The notes under the pieces: model-generated
What the model saw: the letters and a program-made list of their open reading frames with translations, nothing else
Told to the model about the DNA's origin: nothing
The model's database searches: none
Shown: positions 14,888 through 21,836 of the stretch, piece by piece
Layout: every line of letters starts with the position of its first letter
Numbering within the stretch: the stretch's first letter is position 1
Program-made: the position numbers and the translations under genes
IMG/VR virus record: IMGVR_UViG_3300027758_000026
Coordinates: 1 to 25,806 of that record
Length of the DNA: 25,806 bases
Source of the DNA: a virus
Direction: 5' to 3' (one strand)

Positions 14888-14917
14888 TTGACTCGAACCT
14901 GGGAATCGGTGTAAGCA
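14888..14917 (+). promoter_or_regulatory. Possible promoter of HTH/replication operon
   Basis: TTGACT (14888-14893), an 18-bp spacer and TAAGCA (14912-14917) on the + strand, 44 bp before the HTH gene ATG. The -10 is weak, but the -35 matches those of both leftward operons. Confidence 0.35.
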
Positions 14918-14961
14918 TCCCGAAGCGATCTGACAACAAACCATAGGAGGGAACCAACGAA

Positions 14962-15222
14962 ATGTCGTCGCTAAGAAATTTTCCAGTACCGAAGGCTATC
15001 AAAATCCGCGCCCTACAACACAACCTCACACAAAAAGAGATCGCCAACATCATCACAGAGCAAACCGGAAAGTACCTCTCCCCAAGAAGGCTCAATGATA
15101 TGATCCACGGACTCCGGCGAGGAGAGTGGGAGAAGTATCATCTGCTGGTTGCAGAGATACTGAATTTCAGACCATCAGAGATAAGAGATCCAGCCTTTAG
15201 TCCCAAAAGCCCTCTAACCTAG
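14962..15222 (+). CDS. Small helix-turn-helix DNA-binding protein
   Basis: 86 residues with AGGAGGG 10 nt before the ATG. The segment IKIRALQHNLTQKEIANIITEQTGKYLSPRRLNDMIHG (not a continuous motif, read as helix TQKEIANII, turn, helix SPRRLNDMI) looks like an HTH of the Cro/C1 or XRE style. It is the first gene rightward of the divergent control region and sits opposite the recombination operon, a typical place for a phage regulator. The C-terminal HLLVAEILNFRPSEI resembles tails of XRE repressors. Which operator it binds is not known. Confidence 0.7.
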   Translation: MSSLRNFPVPKAIKIRALQHNLTQKEIANIITEQTGKYLSPRRLNDMIHGLRRGEWEKYHLLVAEILNFRPSEIRDPAFSPKSPLT

Positions 15223-15234
15223 AGAGGCCCACCG

Positions 15235-16074
15235 ATGAAATGGCTCCGTCTATGGATTGAATGGGCTCACGACCCAAAAATTATCGCTATGCCTGAGTCT
15301 ATGCAGCGCAGACATATTGTTCTCCTGTGTTTGCGCCGCCAAGTAGATACCTCTACCCTCAGCGATGAAGAGATAGCATCCTATATGCGAATAGGCATGG
15401 AGGATCTTCAAGAAACCAAAGAGTTATTTACACGAAAAAACTTCATAGATAACGGCTGGAACGTACTGGCATGGGATGATCGTCAATATGATAGCGATAG
15501 CTCAACACTCCGTACTCGCAAATGGCGAAAAAGACAGAGGAAAAAAGAACGTGACAAAAAGGAAACGTCACAGGAACGTCACGGTGACGGCGTAGATACA
15601 GATACAGAAACAGATAAAGACTATACTTCCTCTAAAGAAGAGGAAGTATTGTCAGAACCTCCGGCTCAGACCCCCCCTTGCCCGCATGGAAAAATAAAAG
15701 AGCTTTACAACAAATACTGCAAATCTCTTCCAGGCCTCCTTACAATGTCAAAACAACGGAAGGTTAAACTCAAAACTAGATGGGGTGAGCATCCGAATCT
15801 TGATTGGTGGCAAGCCCTCTTTGAAACAGTAGAGCAAATACCATTCTGTTGTGGTGACAATGATCGAGGATGGAAAGCCTCTTTCGATTGGCTAGTAGCA
15901 AATGATACAAATGCTCTCAAGGTAATGGAGGGAAAGTATTTCAAGCAGGAAGTTTTGAAAAAATCTGATGGTCTTGTTGGTTGTAAAAAATGTACCCTAA
16001 GATCGGGAGCATCAACTATGGATCTCGATGAACACGGAGTTTGCTGGTCATGCAGAGAAAAAAGACGTTTTTGA
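15235..16074 (+). CDS. Phage replication initiation (replisome organiser-like) protein
   Basis: 279 residues. The N-terminal 90 (MKWLRLWIEWAHDPKI, QRRHIVLLCLRRQVD, WNVLAWDDRQY) resemble the winged-helix origin-binding domain of phage replisome organisers and O-like proteins. A lysine/arginine- and aspartate/threonine-rich linker follows (residues 95-140). The C-terminal half (KELYNKYCKSLPGL, DWWQALFETVEQIPF, GDNDRGWKASFDWLV) is the DnaC-loading or DnaT-like domain common in such proteins. A four-cysteine zinc site (CKKC and CWSC) ends the chain. It probably binds the origin and recruits host helicase. No helicase or polymerase gene is in view. Confidence 0.8.
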   Translation: MKWLRLWIEWAHDPKIIAMPESMQRRHIVLLCLRRQVDTSTLSDEEIASYMRIGMEDLQETKELFTRKNFIDNGWNVLAWDDRQYDSDSSTLRTRKWRKRQRKKERDKKETSQERHGDGVDTDTETDKDYTSSKEEEVLSEPPAQTPPCPHGKIKELYNKYCKSLPGLLTMSKQRKVKLKTRWGEHPNLDWWQALFETVEQIPFCCGDNDRGWKASFDWLVANDTNALKVMEGKYFKQEVLKKSDGLVGCKKCTLRSGASTMDLDEHGVCWSCREKRRF

Positions 16075-16247
16075 GTGAGGAGGAGATCGAGCGAATCACA
16101 ACAGATTTACTTGTCCAGGGGTATGACCAAGACAGGATAATTGACCACCTGGAACGCATCAATGAACAGCGCGAGAAAAAAGAAGCCAGAGAACCGCAGC
16201 ACGTTTCATCCGTTATGGATGAAGTTATGAAGAGGTTGAAACGGTGA
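16050..16247 (+). CDS. Small charged protein between replication and nuclease genes
   Basis: 65 residues from ATG 16050, which lies inside the end of the replication gene and has GGAG about 10 nt upstream; a TTG at 16041 is an alternative start. The product is a charged helical protein (SEEEIERITTDLLVQGYDQDRIIDHLERI) without recognised family. Its stop overlaps the GTG start of the next gene. The double overlap supports expression. It might be a cofactor of the replication protein. Confidence 0.65.
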   Translation: MQRKKTFLSEEEIERITTDLLVQGYDQDRIIDHLERINEQREKKEAREPQHVSSVMDEVMKRLKR

Positions 16248-16582
16248 AGCCCTATCTCTTAGCCAAAGAACGAATGAACAAGACTGAACGAGCTTACGCG
16301 GATAGCCTGTACGGACTCCAACTTGCTGGCGAGATCCTGCAGTATGAATTCGAGGGGGTGAAGTTAAGGCTGGCCCCAGGCTCATTCTACACGCCGGATT
16401 TCTATGTGGTCACGCCGGAAAGATTTGAATTGCATGAGGTCAAAGGGTTCTGGCGCGAGGCTGCAATGGTGAGAATAAAAGTAGCGGCGGCTAAGTATCC
16501 CCACTTCAAATTCGTGGTTGTGACAATGGATAAGCCTAGTCGCCGCTCTATAGTGAGATGGCATTTTAAGGAGATTAACTAG
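16244..16582 (+). CDS. DUF1064-like PD-(D/E)XK nuclease-type protein
   Basis: 112 residues from GTG 16244, overlapping the preceding stop. The pattern MNKTERAYADSL...GEILQYEFEGVKLRL...YTPDFYVV...ELHEVKGFW...ARIKVAAAKYPHFKFVVV matches small phage DUF1064 proteins. PDF (with D) and HEVKG (E-x-K) give a PD-(D/E)XK nuclease core. In phages these sit with replication genes and may be junction- or flap-processing nucleases. Its end overlaps the tail of the convergent winged-helix gene by 4 bp. Confidence 0.8.
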   Translation: MKPYLLAKERMNKTERAYADSLYGLQLAGEILQYEFEGVKLRLAPGSFYTPDFYVVTPERFELHEVKGFWREAAMVRIKVAAAKYPHFKFVVVTMDKPSRRSIVRWHFKEIN

Positions 16583-17763
16583 CGGAGAAGAAACCGGATA
16601 TTGACGTTGAGATCGAATTGTCCAGGTGGTTTATTCTCCAGATCGAAGATGTCTTTAATATCAGAGCTAACACCTGATTTAAATTGCTCAAACTCCCTTC
16701 TGATGCCTTGGTGGATTTTATGGAGGTTTTCAACCTGTTCACCCAATCCGTCTAGCTCCAGGGCTTCCATCCTCCGAATGAGGGCAGCGAAGTTAGCGTG
16801 GATTTCTTCTGGATCGAGAGGCACAATGGCTGGCTCTGGATCTGCTGGCGGTGTAGGTTGAGGTAGTTTCTCGTTGAAGAATTCCCAGGCCTTTTCCGTG
16901 GATTTCTCATACCATTTCTTGTGGCTCTGAATAAACTCAATCAGATCATCGCCGGATACGTCCCTCAAGCCAGGATGGAGCTTGTAGCTCCGGCTGGATC
17001 GGCCTCCAATGAGGTCAATCATGCCGTGTGGTTCGAGTCGTTTGATAACCATTTGCAGGGTGCTAGAGATATTGGCTGGGGGTTTGCCAACTCCGGCGGC
17101 GATTTCCCTGGCGAGAAATTCCTCTGACATTGAGCGGGAGATCAGGTCGATCACGTTCTTTGATGTTCGTTTGAAGCGTAGGGCTCCGTGCTGGTATGGG
17201 CCTGATCGCTGCCCCAGGGTGATGCTCTCGCTGTTCTTGACAGGGGTTGCCTTCCAATACTTCCGAAACAATGCCTCGAATCCCATGTCCAATGCGTCAT
17301 TTTTCATGCAATACTGGTAGGCCAGCCCAACTCTTTTGCGGTAGATCATCCCTGTGTCTTTGAGTTTGTTCCAGATATGAGATAATGCAGAGCTAGTATC
17401 AGCCAGGGGTTTCCCTATTTCAACTGAGATAGCCCTTGAGTTGATAAGGGCATCCCCAGCATTGAATAGGGCATACAATACATTTTGGTTTAGTGTTGGA
17501 AAAGGTAGTTCTTTCACGCCGTACTCCTTCCGGATCTCGAAGGGGCTCAAGCGTCTAACACGCTTTGAGACTCTTGCGGGATCATCTTCAAACCTCTCTC
17601 TCGGTCTGAATTTCTTTTTGTGTTTGGTTTTGGTTCCGATCTCTTCCTTCCTGGCTTGATCCAGGTCGTTCTGTTTTTCCTTCCCCTCCTCTCTTTCAAG
17701 GTGATCTTCCAGGGGTTCGCCGCCAACTGTAATCGCCGGAGTGCCTTCCCTCAGTTTGTCCAA
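16579..17763 (-). CDS. Tandem winged-helix DNA-binding protein
   Basis: 394 residues from TTG 17763, chosen because AAGGAGG lies 5 nt upstream. The N-terminal 80 residues are charged and disordered (KTKHKKKFRPRER). Two homologous wHTH domains follow, residues about 91-155 and 199-265; each has a helix with V-IGKP-AD/N-SSAL-type recognition (IGKPLADTSSAL and VGKPPANISSTL) and a GMI wing. Then come a Pro-rich linker (QPTPPADPEPAIVP) and a C-terminal coiled coil (about 315-365). Such architecture suits a repeat-binding regulator, partition or origin-binding protein. I do not recognise the family. It is the first of a separate leftward pair and overlaps the DUF1064 gene tail to tail. Confidence 0.75.
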   Translation of the reverse strand: MDKLREGTPAITVGGEPLEDHLEREEGKEKQNDLDQARKEEIGTKTKHKKKFRPRERFEDDPARVSKRVRRLSPFEIRKEYGVKELPFPTLNQNVLYALFNAGDALINSRAISVEIGKPLADTSSALSHIWNKLKDTGMIYRKRVGLAYQYCMKNDALDMGFEALFRKYWKATPVKNSESITLGQRSGPYQHGALRFKRTSKNVIDLISRSMSEEFLAREIAAGVGKPPANISSTLQMVIKRLEPHGMIDLIGGRSSRSYKLHPGLRDVSGDDLIEFIQSHKKWYEKSTEKAWEFFNEKLPQPTPPADPEPAIVPLDPEEIHANFAALIRRMEALELDGLGEQVENLHKIHQGIRREFEQFKSGVSSDIKDIFDLENKPPGQFDLNVNIRFLLR

Positions 17764-17777
17764 TTCGGCCTCCTTTC

Positions 17778-18047
17778 TTAATCCCTCTCGATGCTGACTA
17801 ACACGCCACCATCAAACCACAGGTAAAACGAGTAAGATGCCTGATATTTTCCGATCCGATCAAAGTTGTAGACCCATTGAGATCCGTAAACATTGTCCGG
17901 CTGTCCACAAAACATGAGGACTTGCTGTGCGGAGGCTCCTACTCCGATGATTGTATCCCTGCCACAATACATAGGCATATTATTGGCATTATACTTACCA
18001 TTGCCCATAAGCGTTAGCAGGGTGGCGATTAAGAGCAGATGTTTCAT
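17778..18047 (-). CDS. Secreted DUF2845-like protein
   Basis: 89 residues with an N-terminal signal peptide (KHLLLIATLLTLMG) and a compact mature part: CGRDTIIGVGASAQQVLMFCGQPDNVYG, then strand-like WVYNF and YSFYLWFDGGVLVSIERD. The CG...VG....V...CGQP pattern resembles DUF2845/BamE-like small periplasmic proteins. AGGAGGGG lies upstream of the ATG. It suggests a moron-type gene acting in the host envelope. A signal peptide with two Cys suggests a periplasmic disulfide. Confidence 0.7.
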   Translation of the reverse strand: MKHLLLIATLLTLMGNGKYNANNMPMYCGRDTIIGVGASAQQVLMFCGQPDNVYGSQWVYNFDRIGKYQASYSFYLWFDGGVLVSIERD

Positions 18048-18065
18048 CTATCCCCTCCTTTCGTC

Positions 18066-18091
18066 TAGTGTGATTCTAAACTCATACACTA
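18066..18091. promoter_or_regulatory. Inverted repeat between divergent genes
   Basis: TAGTGT (18066-18071) and ACACTA (18086-18091) are perfect inverse repeats 14 bp apart, in the gap between the secreted-protein gene and the rightward regulatory genes. Position suggests an operator for a dimeric repressor; no matching second copy was noticed. Confidence 0.35.
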
Positions 18092-18159
18092 TCTAGCGGG
18101 ATAAGTACACCTATTTTTAGCTTGAAGTCGAGGTTGGTTCCTTGGTACAGAGGTCGAAC

Positions 18160-18489
18160 GTGAGGACATTCGACTCAGCACATGAGGCATTGTTTTGGTG
18201 GTATGCACTAAAAGAGGTCGGCCTGGAAGTTAGGTATGTGCGTGGCGATCTCACAGGCGCAGTTGTGCAAATCAGCCGGAGAGTGCCTGTGCCTTCCGAT
18301 ACTTGGTGCGTGTGGATCACGTTGGATATTTTGATTTCGCGCCTTCCAGGGCGATACCAGCGCATCATAGATGAGTATTACGCGAGGGGTCGGTACATCA
18401 AGCCATTTAGACGCTGGCGGTTCTCAGGTAGGTGGAGGGCTTGTTGCAGATTGTTTTGGTCAATGCTCCCTAGTGAGTTCAAAACATGA
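18160..18489 (+). CDS. Putative phage regulator, sigma/antiterminator-like
   Basis: 109 residues from GTG 18160, which has AGAGG 6 nt upstream; an in-frame TTG at 18142 is less likely. After an alpha/beta N-terminal part, the segment LDILISRLPGRYQRIIDEYYARGR looks like the first helices of a sigma-region-4 or phage late antiterminator (Q/ArpU-type) domain, followed by an Arg/Trp-rich tail (RRWRFSGRWRACCRLF). Its stop overlaps the next gene (ATGA), which is an HTH protein. The regulatory assignment rests on pattern only. Confidence 0.55.
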   Translation: MRTFDSAHEALFWWYALKEVGLEVRYVRGDLTGAVVQISRRVPVPSDTWCVWITLDILISRLPGRYQRIIDEYYARGRYIKPFRRWRFSGRWRACCRLFWSMLPSEFKT

Positions 18490-18671
18490 CTGACTCTAAG
18501 CCATACTACACAGTACGCGAGTTCGCGGAGCGGATAGGCTGGCCTCGAAGGACTGTGCGCTATTACCTCAAGAAGCGGCACATTCGAGGGCTCAAGCCAC
18601 AGAATGATTGGAGGATACCCAGGAAGGAGTTGGTGCGCTGGGATCTGCTAGAGGAAAACGAAACCAGTTGA
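18486..18671 (+). CDS. MerR/excisionase-like HTH protein
   Basis: 61 residues with YYTVREFAERIGWPRRTVRYYLKKRHI at the N-terminus: a short winged helix of the excisionase/HTH_17 type (REFAERIG helix, turn, RRTVRYYL recognition helix), then RGLKPQNDWRIPRKEL, the typical wing. Such proteins bind DNA as excisionases or small transcription factors. It overlaps the preceding gene and is probably made with it. Confidence 0.85.
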   Translation: MTDSKPYYTVREFAERIGWPRRTVRYYLKKRHIRGLKPQNDWRIPRKELVRWDLLEENETS

Positions 18672-18695
18672 CATAGATTTTAATTTCATTATATT
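18668..18695 (+). promoter_or_regulatory. Strong sigma-70-type promoter
   Basis: TTGACA (18668-18673), a 16-bp AT-rich spacer, then TATATT (18690-18695). It begins in the last codons of the HTH gene and points into a stretch without a gene that ends in a terminator. This is the best sigma-70 match in the window. Confidence 0.75.
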
Positions 18696-18700
18696 TGGTC

Positions 18701-18800
18701 ACAGGTAGAGATACCCGCTCCGTTCACAGGCTTGCGGTGTTCTCAATCCTATCTCTCGGTGGGCGTGGCCCCTGGTTGATCCCCAGGGGCCACTCTTTTT
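18701..18800 (+). ncRNA. Candidate small RNA (promoter-to-terminator unit)
   Basis: About 100 nt between the predicted start near 18702 and the T-run at 18794-18800. No ORF with an SD fits inside. AGAGATA near the 5' end can pair with TATCTCT near 18750-18756 (7 bp), with a CCGC/GCGG hairpin between, so a folded RNA with its own terminator is likely. It lacks the GGGCCGAAG motif and does not resemble the Y-like modules. It might regulate phage or host mRNAs. Not recognised as a known family. Confidence 0.55.
18765..18800 (+). terminator. Strong intrinsic terminator
   Basis: An 11-bp stem GTGGCCCCTGG (18765-18775) / CCAGGGGCCAC (18783-18793) with a 7-nt loop, followed by TCTTTTT. There is no T-run on the - strand side, so it serves the + strand. 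Confidence 0.9.
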
Positions 18801-19287
18801 AGGCGAGTCCTGGGTTGGTACTCAAGATTTCATCCTTGATGTTTTCCAGGGCTTCCTCTTCCTCTTCCTCAGTCGTTGCATCCTCGATGCTGATGTCAAT
18901 GTTCTGCAACTCGTTGATCCAGCCATCCAGCCCTTCAATGCGCTCGGTTAGCAACTCCCCGCTTGCGCTGGACTCCTGCAGACTTTCCGGCATGGCCTCT
19001 AGGCTCTCCTGGCACTCTTCCATCAAGGCCTCCAGGTCGGCACTCATGCTCTCGATCAGCTCCGGCAACTCCTCGACTGTATTGATCTCATGCACAGTCC
19101 TCTCAAAATCATCCTCCAACTGCCATAGCTGGGAGTAGAAGGCTGATTGAGTTAGCTGGTGACGCTCTGGCCGCGTCTTGCTGAATCGCTTGGGGCCATA
19201 TCGAAATTTCCACCACCAGTAGGACTCTCCCTTCAATGCAACTGGATTGTCCTTCTGCGCCTTCGCCACAAAATTAGCTCTCGCCAT
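18799..19287 (-). CDS. Acidic hypothetical phage protein, WWWKFRYG type
   Basis: 162 residues with GGAAGGAGGAGG before the ATG. The N-terminus (MARANFVAKAQKDNPVALKGESYWWWKFRYG...SKTRPERHQLTQSAF) is typical of a small widespread phage protein of unknown function. The rest is an acidic coiled coil with poly-Glu. It is the last gene of the leftward small-gene operon. Function unknown. Confidence 0.8.
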   Translation of the reverse strand: MARANFVAKAQKDNPVALKGESYWWWKFRYGPKRFSKTRPERHQLTQSAFYSQLWQLEDDFERTVHEINTVEELPELIESMSADLEALMEECQESLEAMPESLQESSASGELLTERIEGLDGWINELQNIDISIEDATTEEEEEEALENIKDEILSTNPGLA

Positions 19288-19495
19288 CGTCCTCCTCCTT
19301 CCCTGGGGTTCTCGGCCAATCCGGTGTGTCCGGACATCGCATATCGGCCTTGATGCTCCATTTTCCCTCGGCGACCTTCTGAACGTCTAGGATCTGCAGA
19401 TCGGGATTATACATTCCATCGTATAATTCCAGGCCAACAGCTTGTCCCAAGGCCTCCTCAATGTCTGTGCTGTCAAACTCCACAATTACTCTCAT
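19274..19495 (-). CDS. Small hypothetical protein (73 aa)
   Basis: 73 residues with GGGG upstream of the ATG and a start overlapping the previous stop (ATGA). It begins MRVIVEFDSTDIEEALGQAVG, a beta-alpha pattern, and ends acidic. Its end overlaps the next gene. Unknown function, coupled on both sides. Confidence 0.75.
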   Translation of the reverse strand: MRVIVEFDSTDIEEALGQAVGLELYDGMYNPDLQILDVQKVAEGKWSIKADMRCPDTPDWPRTPGKEEDDGES

Positions 19496-19722
19496 GCTTT
19501 CCCCTTTCTCCGCGCCTCGCGGCGGATCTTCTTTCGCTTCTCGTCACAGCCTTTGTATGTCCGGCCCAGCCTCTTCGCAATGTCCTCTAGCTTTTCATCG
19601 CTTTCCAAGAGATATGCGATTTCCCTTGGTTTCCATCGTTTCCACGTTTTCTTTGCAAACTCCTGGCTGCGCTCATTGAGCCCTTGCTTGTACTTGTAAT
19701 GGGCTACATTCTTGTGTCCCAT
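19492..19722 (-). CDS. Myb/SANT-like HTH basic protein
   Basis: 76 basic residues. KRWKPREIAYLLESDEKLEDIAKRLGRTYKGCDEKRKKI reads as a SANT/Myb-type three-helix DNA-binding unit (Trp near the start, EIAYLL, LEDIAKRLGRT, then the third helix). SD GGAGGTGG with a GAACCCGATGG start resembling the other leaders. Probably DNA-binding. Confidence 0.75.
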   Translation of the reverse strand: MGHKNVAHYKYKQGLNERSQEFAKKTWKRWKPREIAYLLESDEKLEDIAKRLGRTYKGCDEKRKKIRREARRKGKA

Positions 19723-19735
19723 CGGGTTCCACCTC

Positions 19736-19948
19736 CTATCTATCAGCTTGTTCGAGGAATTTGATTACGGCACTCTTCACAACACGCCCGCCCCAGGCGG
19801 CGAGGTAGTCGGCATCAACCTTTTGGTCAACTCCGGCTACCTTGCCGATCCTGGCCTTTTTAACCCCAGCCTCATTCTCTGTGATAACCATGCCGTAGGT
19901 TCCATCCCTGTTTGAAAACCAAAAGGTGTCGATAACCTTCAATCCCAT
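19736..19948 (-). CDS. Small hypothetical protein (70 aa)
   Basis: 70 residues, start ATG 19948 behind GGAGGGAGAACCCG, a leader shared base for base with the gene at 21162. The fold looks beta-rich first (MGLKVIDTFWFSNRDG, YGMVITENEAG), then helical (DQKVDADYLAAWGGRVVKSAVIKFLEQ). Unknown function. Confidence 0.7.
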   Translation of the reverse strand: MGLKVIDTFWFSNRDGTYGMVITENEAGVKKARIGKVAGVDQKVDADYLAAWGGRVVKSAVIKFLEQADR

Positions 19949-19963
19949 CGGGTTCTCCCTCCT
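19945..19963 (-). repeat. Repeated SD-start leader, copy A
   Basis: A 19-bp block (AGGAGGGAGAACCCG plus ATGG) is identical at 21159-21177 in front of an unrelated gene. Close variants lie before the genes starting at 19722 and 20350. It acts as a ribosome binding site; the sequence identity beyond the SD suggests duplication of leader plus gene cassettes. Confidence 0.8.
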
Positions 19964-20199
19964 TACTCCCAGCGCAATTTCTTTCTGGCGGTCATTAGAT
20001 CCAGCCGCAAGATAACTGCGTTCAGGTAGTCGTCTGATACGTCCATGTTCGTTAGGATCTCGTCCGTGGCCTGGGGCTGATCCCTCCTGGCCTGGACACA
20101 GAATTCCAGGGCGATCAGCGTGGCCTCGTAAGGCGTGGTGTTCATTACTTCCTCGCTCTTGTAGTCACAGTTGACTAGCTTGCCGCATCTAATACACAT
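19963..20199 (-). CDS. Small Zn-ribbon-start protein (78 aa)
   Basis: 78 residues from ATG 20199, chosen over an upstream ATG because GAGGAGG lies 9 nt upstream. It begins MCIRCGKLVNCDY (two to three cysteines in a half zinc site) and continues in a helical domain (TLIALEFCVQARRDQPQA...NAVILRLDLMTARKKL). Unknown function. Confidence 0.7.
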   Translation of the reverse strand: MCIRCGKLVNCDYKSEEVMNTTPYEATLIALEFCVQARRDQPQATDEILTNMDVSDDYLNAVILRLDLMTARKKLRWE

Positions 20200-20203
20200 A
20201 GGC

Positions 20204-20350
20204 TTAATCCTCCTCGTAAATGACCATGACAGTCCTGCCAAACGGAGTTGCAGCCAGCTTAACGTCATGGACTTGGTTGGATGGTATGTGATTCAAGAAA
20301 TGATTCGCGTTCTCCTCAGTATCATCGCCCCAAAACAGTTTGATTTGCAT
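20204..20350 (-). CDS. Cse60-like small protein (48 aa)
   Basis: ATG 20350 follows AGGAGGGAGAACTCG, a one-base variant of the repeated leader; the frame ends at TAA 20204, 5 bp before the next start. The 48 residues (IKLFWGDDTEENANHFLNHI...VKLAATPFGRTVMVIYEED) match the plan of Cse60-type/small phage proteins: beta, helix, beta, beta with a C-terminal VMVIYEE. Too short for a default ORF cut-off but well supported by SD and spacing. Confidence 0.75.
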   Translation of the reverse strand: MQIKLFWGDDTEENANHFLNHIPSNQVHDVKLAATPFGRTVMVIYEED

Positions 20351-20374
20351 CGAGTTCTCCCTCCTATCTCTCGG

Positions 20375-20821
20375 TTAGCGGTCTATGCCATCAATGATCT
20401 CGACCATTTTCTCTTCGAGGCAATCAATTACCCTCTGGCCTCCGGCGACTGATTCTACAATCGTGTACTTGCTGATCCCTGGGTACTCGTCTGCCAGATC
20501 ATCAATAGCCAATGCCACGATCTCATGTGCCATACTGTCAATAGCCTTGGCAAGTTCATCACCTGGGTCTATTGACTCCACGGTTCCCACGGTGGCAACC
20601 ACACTCATTTCCTTGGCCCAATACCAGTAAATCTCGAAGGGGTCTTTGTGCCTGGGAAAACGAATTCCCCAAAGTTCTTCTGTCATTTCGGGTTTGAAAA
20701 TCAGCTTCTCTACATGACCTATGGCATTGTTCCAGGGATCATCCTCCCCAGCTATCGGGTTGTTTACCTGGACTATCATGCCAATGGTTATTAGTACCGG
20801 AACATAGGTTTCTTTGCTCAT
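20375..20821 (-). CDS. Hypothetical phage protein (148 aa)
   Basis: 148 residues from ATG 20821 behind GGAGGAG; an ATG at 20881 lies inside the upstream gene and lacks an SD. The start overlaps the previous stop (TAATG). The N-terminal part is beta-rich (YVPVLITIGMIVQVNNPI); the C-terminal part is acidic and helical (ELAKAIDSMAHEIVALAIDDLADE). Unknown function. Confidence 0.7.
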   Translation of the reverse strand: MSKETYVPVLITIGMIVQVNNPIAGEDDPWNNAIGHVEKLIFKPEMTEELWGIRFPRHKDPFEIYWYWAKEMSVVATVGTVESIDPGDELAKAIDSMAHEIVALAIDDLADEYPGISKYTIVESVAGGQRVIDCLEEKMVEIIDGIDR

Positions 20822-21162
20822 TAGAATCTCCTCCAATCTCCAATTTGCCTTGCGATTTCCTTGGCTACTGCCTTCTGGCATCGCTCGGTGGTGGTTCCGA
20901 ATGCCTCATACAATCCCCTGTAATCATCGTCCTCCTCTGTCCAGGCGTTGTAAACCTCAACAGCTTGCATCGCTGCATCGACTAGCTCGTCACGCTCGAC
21001 AAATCCCCAAAACCCACAGGTGTTGCCATTGGTATCGAGAACCTTCCCAAAGACAACACCGTCCCGCACCTGATCGTGGATCTTGTTAAGACGTTGCGTG
21101 ATCTCATACTCTGGCGTTTCAAATGCCGCGTTATCCATGTTGATCTTGATAATAAATTCCAT
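20821..21162 (-). CDS. Small phage protein, NAAFE type (113 aa)
   Basis: 113 residues, leader copy B upstream. MEFIIKINMDNAAFETPEYEITQRLNKI...VLDTNGNTCGFWGF is a pattern found in many small actino- and proteophage proteins (beta strand, NAAF, amphipathic helix, DINGN turn, strand). The C-terminal 55 residues (ELVDAAMQAVEVYNAW...AKEIARQIGDW) are an additional helical part. Unknown function. Confidence 0.75.
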   Translation of the reverse strand: MEFIIKINMDNAAFETPEYEITQRLNKIHDQVRDGVVFGKVLDTNGNTCGFWGFVERDELVDAAMQAVEVYNAWTEEDDDYRGLYEAFGTTTERCQKAVAKEIARQIGDWRRF

Positions 21163-21177
21163 CGGGTTCTCCCTCCT
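21159..21177 (-). repeat. Repeated SD-start leader, copy B
   Basis: Identical over 19 bp to 19945-19963. The two genes behind the copies encode unrelated proteins, so only the leader is shared. Confidence 0.8.
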
Positions 21178-21178
21178 C

Positions 21179-21379
21179 TCACATAATGATTTCCATGAAT
21201 CCTTTTAGTTCGTGTCTGTCGAGCCATCGCTTGTCACAGGCATTACAGTCCACATACTGAATTGCTCCCTGCTCCTCGGCCTCTAGCGGCCCCCATTCCA
21301 GGTCGCCGCTAAGACACCAGGGGCAAACGGCCCCATTCTCCGCCACATATTCCTCTTCCGTGATCTTTGGCTCTGCCAT
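21179..21379 (-). CDS. Zinc-ribbon protein (66 aa)
   Basis: 66 residues from ATG 21379, which has GGAGGG 8 nt upstream. CPWC (with GAVCPWC) and CNAC form a four-cysteine zinc ribbon, with acidic residues between. The start overlaps the previous stop. A role in nucleic-acid binding or protein interaction is possible but unknown. Confidence 0.75.
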   Translation of the reverse strand: MAEPKITEEEYVAENGAVCPWCLSGDLEWGPLEAEEQGAIQYVDCNACDKRWLDRHELKGFMEIIM

Positions 21380-21744
21380 TACTCTTCCCTCCTGGCCCGC
21401 CATTCGTTAAAGCGATTGGTGAACCTCTTCCAGGTGAATTGATCACAGTCGCAACTGTTAAACTCACAACGTCCGTGTCCATTGATCCCTGCGTGTTGAC
21501 TGTTGAGCCCATCCCCCAGGTGTCCACAGTAACACCAGGATTTCGGCTCCTCAAAGAATTCCTCTTGCTGCATTTCTCTATCCATCGGTATCTCCTCCTT
21601 CAATGTCCCACCACAAAGGCATGGTGAGACTGATCCGTGTAGCCTCCATTGTGGCGGCGTGAAGAGTATTGATACCCTGCATTTCTGGCATCGCGCCTTG
21701 ACGCTGCATATTTCGGGTGGATTTATCGTTTCCGGTGTTTTCAT
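21379..21744 (-). CDS. Two-domain cysteine-rich protein with internal strong start
   Basis: 121 residues from ATG 21744, which has GGAGGG 8 nt upstream. Residues 1-53 carry CQKC and CLCGG, a zinc ribbon. Residues 54-121 start with an internal ATG (21585) behind a near-perfect AAGGAGGAG, and hold a second Cys/His cluster (CYCGHLGD, H, GHGRC, CDCDQF). The internal SD suggests that a shorter protein of 68 residues is also made, or that two genes have fused in frame. Unknown function. Confidence 0.7.
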   Translation of the reverse strand: MKTPETINPPEICSVKARCQKCRVSILFTPPQWRLHGSVSPCLCGGTLKEEIPMDREMQQEEFFEEPKSWCYCGHLGDGLNSQHAGINGHGRCEFNSCDCDQFTWKRFTNRFNEWRARREE

Positions 21745-21836
21745 GCGTTTTCCCTCCATATTAAATTATTTAATAGCTCTAAAATGCCGCTCAAGGCCAT
21801 AACTCAAGTGGATTGATACCTGGCTATCCCCTGATT

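Larger units (their letters stand above)
14606..14961. other. Divergent control region between exonuclease and HTH gene
   Basis: No gene is supported in these 356 bases. They are AT-rich with a leftward and a weaker rightward promoter at the two ends. In the middle, TTATTA (14726-14731) and TAATAA (14748-14753) form an inverted repeat that could be an operator for the neighbouring HTH protein. This looks like the phage early switch region, but no clear repeated operator set is visible. Confidence 0.5.
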
